Shown piece after piece: positions 5,124 to 9,052 of a DNA stretch of 9,052 bases; position 1 is the first letter of the stretch; every line of letters begins with the position of its first letter. The notes beneath the pieces were generated by a model. The model was given only the letters and a program-made list of their open reading frames with translations, had not been told where the DNA came from and searched no databases. This DNA comes from Mucilaginibacter sp. (GTDB lineage: Bacteria; Bacteroidota; Bacteroidia; Sphingobacteriales; Sphingobacteriaceae), in contig JAICXZ010000072.1 in assembly GCA_025934475.1 (NCBI GenBank), positions 1-9,052 on the forward strand. Reading direction: 5' to 3'. Made by a program: the position numbers and the translations under genes.

Positions 5124-7112
5124 ATGAAAAGATTCTTGCTCCTTATGGCGGCGCTTGTGACAACCTGTTTTGTTGCACGTGCCCAAAAAAGCCCGGTGGA
5201 TAGCTTGCGGAAAGCCTACCAAAAAAATAAGCAGGACACTACCCTGGTGCAACTGCTTGTGATGAAAAGCACAGCCGATTATCTCACCACTAATGTTGAT
5301 TCCGGAATGATCTGCGCACGCCAGGGACTGACGCTGGCCCAAAAGATAAACTTTAAAAAGGGCGTGGTGCGCGCTAAAGCAGCTATAGCCACATTTCTCA
5401 ACATTAGCGGTGATCTTCCGGGTTCTTTAAAAATAACTTTCGAGGCGCTGCCGGAAGCTATCAGTCTCGGTGAAACGCGCGTAATAGCTTCCTTTTATAA
5501 TACACGAGGGCTTACTTATTCACTACTCAAGCACCATAAAAAATCGCTCAATAACTATTACGCATTTCTGCATATCACGGAGAAATATCATTATGTCGAC
5601 CTTAACACAGTAGCGCTTAATAATATTGCCAGGCAATATCTTGATATGAACCGACTTGATTCAGCCGCCTGGTTCAATCAAAAAGCCTATGACATATCTG
5701 TAAAGAAAAAACTGATGAAGAACATAGGATATCCAATCCGCAATTTCGGGATTATCCGCTTCAAAAAAGGAGATATGCTGGGTGCCATAAGCTATTTCAA
5801 AAAAAGCCTGGCCGATTCATCGACGCATCGCAATCATTACCTGGAAAGCGAAGATTACCGGCGGATAGCTGAGGCCTATCAAAAACTAAATAAGACCGAT
5901 TCATCTATCAATTATGCTCAGAAAGCATTTGAACAGGCAAAATTGGACCGCAATCCCGACCAGGTGCAGCAAGCTACCACGTTACTAACAGCGGAATACA
6001 AATTGAATGGTGATTATAAAAACGCATTCAACTACCAGCAAATAACCCAGCAGGCTAAGGATAGCCTCTTCAGTCAGCAAAAAACCTTACAGGTGCAAAA
6101 CCTCGCTTATAATGAAGAGCAGCGCAAACAGGAAGCAAAAGCCGTCGAAATAGCATACCAAAACCGCGTAAGATTTTACGTGATGCTGGGCGTGATCGGT
6201 GTTTTCGTACTTATTGCCGGCATACTAATATTCGCTAACACACAGCGTAAAAAAGCCAACACGCTGCTCAAACGTCAAAACGACCAAATAGAGACGCAAC
6301 GTAAAGACCTCGAAAAAACAGTTGCGGATCTAAAAACCACTCAAAGACAGCTGATTCAGTCTGAAAAGATGGCTTCGCTTGGTGAACTTACCGCCGGTAT
6401 TGCACATGAGATTCAGAACCCGTTGAATTTCGTGAACAATTTCTCGGAAGTAAGTATGGAACTGCTGGATGAAATGCAAAGCGAACTGGCGGAGGGTGAC
6501 ACAAATGAAGCAACTGTGCTGGCAGTTAATATTAAGGGTAATCTCGAAAAGATCAGTCAGCATGGAAAGCGCGCCGACTTCATTGTGAAGGGCATGCTGC
6601 AACATAGTCGTACCAGTACCGGCGAAAAGCAGCTGACCAATATCAACGTACTGGCAGATGAATTTTTCAAGCTGGCATTTCACGGATTACGAGCTAAAGA
6701 CAAATCCTTCAATGCCGAAATGATAACCCATTTTGATCCTGACCTGCCTAAGGTAAACGTAGCGCAGCAGGATATGGGCCGCGCTATGCTCAACCTCATC
6801 AACAATGCGTTTTACGCAGTTAATCAAAAGGCCAAAACAACGGGATCGGGTTATAAGCCGACCGTGGAATTAAGTACTACCGCGAGCAACGGACATATTG
6901 AGATCAGCGTGAAGGATAACGGAGACGGAATACCGCAGAAAGTGCTCGACAAAATTTTCCAACCCTTCTTTACCACAAAACCAACCGGACAGGGTACCGG
7001 CCTCGGCTTATCGTTAAGCTATGACATCATTAAGGCGCATAACGGGACGATAGATGTAAACACGAAAGAAGGTGAGTATACTGAATTTACGATAGCGCTT
7101 CCAATCGCTTAA
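5124..7112 (+). CDS. Membrane sensor histidine kinase with N-terminal TPR region
   Basis: This 662-residue protein has a signal peptide (MKRFLLLMAALVTT, cleaved near ARAQ at 18-21). A helical region at about 25-320 consists of TPR-like repeats, for example LNNIARQYLDMNRLDSAAWF and YRRIAEAYQKLNKTDSSINY. One membrane segment follows (about 351-370), then a charged coiled coil (375-415). The kinase core shows the H box GELTAGIAHEIQNPLNF with H428 as phospho-acceptor, the N box MLNLINNAFYAV (N557, N560, N561), the G1 box DNGDGIP (598-604), the F box IFQPFFTTKP and the G2 box GQGTGLGLS (622-630). All catalytic motifs are intact. The TPRs should lie in the periplasm and the kinase in the cytoplasm. 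No receiver domain or response regulator gene is visible. The next gene starts 3 bp after the stop, which implies cotranscription. The signal sensed is unknown. Confidence 0.94.
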   Translation: MKRFLLLMAALVTTCFVARAQKSPVDSLRKAYQKNKQDTTLVQLLVMKSTADYLTTNVDSGMICARQGLTLAQKINFKKGVVRAKAAIATFLNISGDLPGSLKITFEALPEAISLGETRVIASFYNTRGLTYSLLKHHKKSLNNYYAFLHITEKYHYVDLNTVALNNIARQYLDMNRLDSAAWFNQKAYDISVKKKLMKNIGYPIRNFGIIRFKKGDMLGAISYFKKSLADSSTHRNHYLESEDYRRIAEAYQKLNKTDSSINYAQKAFEQAKLDRNPDQVQQATTLLTAEYKLNGDYKNAFNYQQITQQAKDSLFSQQKTLQVQNLAYNEEQRKQEAKAVEIAYQNRVRFYVMLGVIGVFVLIAGILIFANTQRKKANTLLKRQNDQIETQRKDLEKTVADLKTTQRQLIQSEKMASLGELTAGIAHEIQNPLNFVNNFSEVSMELLDEMQSELAEGDTNEATVLAVNIKGNLEKISQHGKRADFIVKGMLQHSRTSTGEKQLTNINVLADEFFKLAFHGLRAKDKSFNAEMITHFDPDLPKVNVAQQDMGRAMLNLINNAFYAVNQKAKTTGSGYKPTVELSTTASNGHIEISVKDNGDGIPQKVLDKIFQPFFTTKPTGQGTGLGLSLSYDIIKAHNGTIDVNTKEGEYTEFTIALPIA

Positions 7113-7115
7113 ATT

Positions 7116-9052
7116 ATGAATAGCGAAAAGCAATTGGACCTGACAACACGGAATGCCCAACTGGAAACAGAGTTGGCGCAAAAAAACCGCGAACTCGAAA
7201 TTGAGGCAGCATTAGAGCGTGTGCGCGCCCGTACTATGGCCATGCAAAAAAGCGAGGAGCTGGCCGAGGCGGTGTTTATCCTTTTTCAGCAATTCAAAGA
7301 GTTGGGCGAAAATCCGGATCAGGCTACAATCGGCATTGTTAATGAGCAGGAGCATGTGATAGAGTACTGGGTTACCATGTACGGGAGCCAGGAAAATAAA
7401 GTGTATAAATTCTCAATTGATGAGCCCATAGTTACCCACAAGATTTATGAGGGGTGGAAGCAAAAGAAAAAATCACTCGTCATCGACCTTAGCGGCAAAG
7501 ACCTTCACGATTTTGCAACTTACCGCGAAAGCATGGGGGGCGCCAGGTATAATAAAGATGAAAAGCGAAGAATTATTAATGTGGCCTTTTTCTCAAAGGG
7601 GCTGATTAATGTGCAATCTACAGAAGATCGTTCAGAAGAAAGCATCCGGCTTTTGGAAAGATTTGCCGCTGTTTTTGAGGGCACCTATACTCGTTTCCTC
7701 GACCTGAAACAAGCCGAGGCACAGGCTCGCGAGGCACAGATAGAAGCCGCGCTGGAAAAAGTACGTTCGCGATCTTTAGCAATGCATCAAACAGATGAGT
7801 TGAAGGAGGTGGTTTCTGTCGTGTTCGAAAAACTGCACGACCTGGATATTGTAATGGACAATGAGGCCGCCAGCATCGTTATATTTACAGAGGGCACAAA
7901 AGATCTGATCCTGTGGAATGCCATTCCGGAACAATCGTATTCAAAATCATTCCATATACCCTATTATGACACCGCGGTTATCACCACGCTTTCAGAGGCC
8001 AAATACTCCGGCGCCGACTTTTTTGAAAGAAATTATACAGCCGAAGAGAAAGATCATTTTTGGAACTGGGCCGTTAAATATTCTGATTACAAAGATATCC
8101 CCGACGAGCGAAAAAAACAGATTTTAGAAAGTGAACATTTTGCATGCTCGGTTGCCTTCACCAGGAACTCGGCGATGCTGGTAAGCAGCTACAACGGGAA
8201 ATTGCTCTCTAAAAAAGAAGGTGAAATCCTGAAACGATTCGCCCGGGTTTTTGAACAGGCTTACGTGCGTTTTCTCGATCTGCAAAAAGCAGAAGAACAG
8301 GCAAGGGAAGCCCAAATCCAGCTTGCACTGGAACGGGTGCGTGCCCGTACAATGTCCATGCAAAAAAGTGAGGAGCTACACGAGGTTATCCAGCTGATTT
8401 TCGAACAATTACGTCAATTAAACTTCAATATTGACAACGCGACCTTCGCCTTAAATTACCTGGATACCAATGACTTCAATCTCTGGATTGCTGTAGCCGG
8501 GGCGCAATATGCGACGAAGCTGGATGTGCCCTATTTTAAGCACCCGGTGTTTGACCTCTTCAACCAGGCAAAGCATAAGGGCGGCCTTTATACCGATATC
8601 TTAACGTTCGAAGAAAAGAACAGCTTCTTCGAGCATTTCTTTAAGTATGCGCCTCAAGTCGCTGAGGAAAGAAAAGCCATGATATTTAATCAGCCGGGAT
8701 ACGCAAGATCTACCGCACTTATGAAAAACACAGCCCTGTCCATCTCAAACTACAGGGCCATCCCCTTTTCTGAAGCAGAAAACAATACCTTACTACGCTT
8801 TGGGCAAGTTTTTGACGAAATCTACACCCGCTTTAGCGACTTGAAACAAGCTGAAGACCAAGCACGTGAAAGCCAAATCCAATTGGGACTCGAAAGGGTA
8901 CGCGCCGCGGCAATGGCCATGCACAATAGCCATGACGTTGGAAATGCAACAGCGCTGGTGTTTAGCGAGCTGTATAAACTGGGCATTAATACCATCAGGT
9001 GCGGAGTTTGTATCGTTGATGATTTAGCAGAGCAGATAGAAGTTTGGTCTGC
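7116..9052 (+). CDS. Multi-module sensor protein with tandem GAF-like domains, 3'-truncated
   Basis: The frame opens with the ATG at 7116, 3 bp after the kinase stop, and stays open to the window end, giving at least 645 residues without signal peptide or membrane segment. After a short coiled coil it repeats one module: a helical linker of the form ALERVRARTMAMQKSEEL (31-49, 211-229, 403-421, 590-608), an alpha/beta domain of about 130-150 residues resembling GAF sensor domains, and a closing helix of the form RFaxVFExxYxRFLDLKQAExQAREAQI (182-209, 374-401, 561-588). Three modules are complete and a fourth begins. The domains themselves are strongly diverged (for example GIVNEQEHVIEYWV against NYLDTNDFNLWIAV), while the linkers are conserved. 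Such arrays often end in an output domain such as a histidine kinase, but that end lies outside the window. The GAF assignment is inferred from length, strand pattern and context, so it is moderate. Confidence 0.8.
   Translation, partial: MNSEKQLDLTTRNAQLETELAQKNRELEIEAALERVRARTMAMQKSEELAEAVFILFQQFKELGENPDQATIGIVNEQEHVIEYWVTMYGSQENKVYKFSIDEPIVTHKIYEGWKQKKKSLVIDLSGKDLHDFATYRESMGGARYNKDEKRRIINVAFFSKGLINVQSTEDRSEESIRLLERFAAVFEGTYTRFLDLKQAEAQAREAQIEAALEKVRSRSLAMHQTDELKEVVSVVFEKLHDLDIVMDNEAASIVIFTEGTKDLILWNAIPEQSYSKSFHIPYYDTAVITTLSEAKYSGADFFERNYTAEEKDHFWNWAVKYSDYKDIPDERKKQILESEHFACSVAFTRNSAMLVSSYNGKLLSKKEGEILKRFARVFEQAYVRFLDLQKAEEQAREAQIQLALERVRARTMSMQKSEELHEVIQLIFEQLRQLNFNIDNATFALNYLDTNDFNLWIAVAGAQYATKLDVPYFKHPVFDLFNQAKHKGGLYTDILTFEEKNSFFEHFFKYAPQVAEERKAMIFNQPGYARSTALMKNTALSISNYRAIPFSEAENNTLLRFGQVFDEIYTRFSDLKQAEDQARESQIQLGLERVRAAAMAMHNSHDVGNATALVFSELYKLGINTIRCGVCIVDDLAEQIEVWS
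7206..8939 (+). repeat. Recurring signalling-helix linkers within the sensor protein
   Basis: Four copies of a 19-residue helix are coded at 7206-7262, 7746-7802, 8322-8378 and 8883-8939. Their cores are AALERVRARTMAM, AALEKVRSRSLAM, LALERVRARTMSM and LGLERVRAAAMAM. Spacing is 180, 192 and 187 residues. Copies one and three are especially close (VRARTM(A/S)MQKSEEL), also in bases, although synonymous differences show they are not recent duplicates. Confidence 0.85.

Noticed and set aside
7918..8363. Short open frames in other frames inside the sensor-array gene
   Set aside because: They lie within the continuous 7116-9052 reading frame, which has clear repeated protein motifs.

Overview
The window most likely comes from a Bacteroidota chromosome. 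The protein flavours point to Sphingobacteriaceae (Mucilaginibacter or Pedobacter type): a SurA-like double-parvulin protein, a TPR histidine kinase with a signal peptide, and a tandem sensor protein. Start codons lack obvious Shine-Dalgarno sequences, and one strong match to the Bacteroidota promoter form TTTG / TAnnTTTG is present. The taxon is an inference from protein style, not from a search.

Layout: (1) 3-1930, plus strand: the 3' part of a SurA-type periplasmic peptidyl-prolyl isomerase gene, then a MoxR-family AAA+ ATPase gene 5 bp later. (2) 1931-2472: a compact unit filling the whole gap between two convergent genes. It holds a gene of the four-helix-bundle family (23S rRNA intervening-sequence protein type) with a probable frameshift in an A7 run. 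The gene is flanked by two arms built from a degenerate 15-bp repeat in opposite orientation. The arms can pair over 29 uninterrupted positions, and all four non-Watson-Crick positions are G-U pairs in RNA. A second hairpin with three G-U pairs sits just before the start codon. (3) 2473-4930, minus strand: an exported protein with two NTF2-like domains, and upstream of it cysS. (4) 4931-5123: a divergent intergenic region with the cysS promoter candidate almost touching its start codon. (5) 5124-9052, plus strand: a membrane histidine kinase with TPRs outside the membrane, and 3 bp later a large protein of repeated sensor-like modules that runs off the window.

How the genes relate: surA-moxR and kinase-sensor array are probable two-gene transcription units. 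cysS and the NTF2-like gene share a strand but have 121 bp between the cysS stop and the preferred start. The most unusual object is the 1931-2472 unit, which looks like an insertion that carries its own RNA fold. The second is the tandem sensor array, whose linkers recur about every 180-192 residues.
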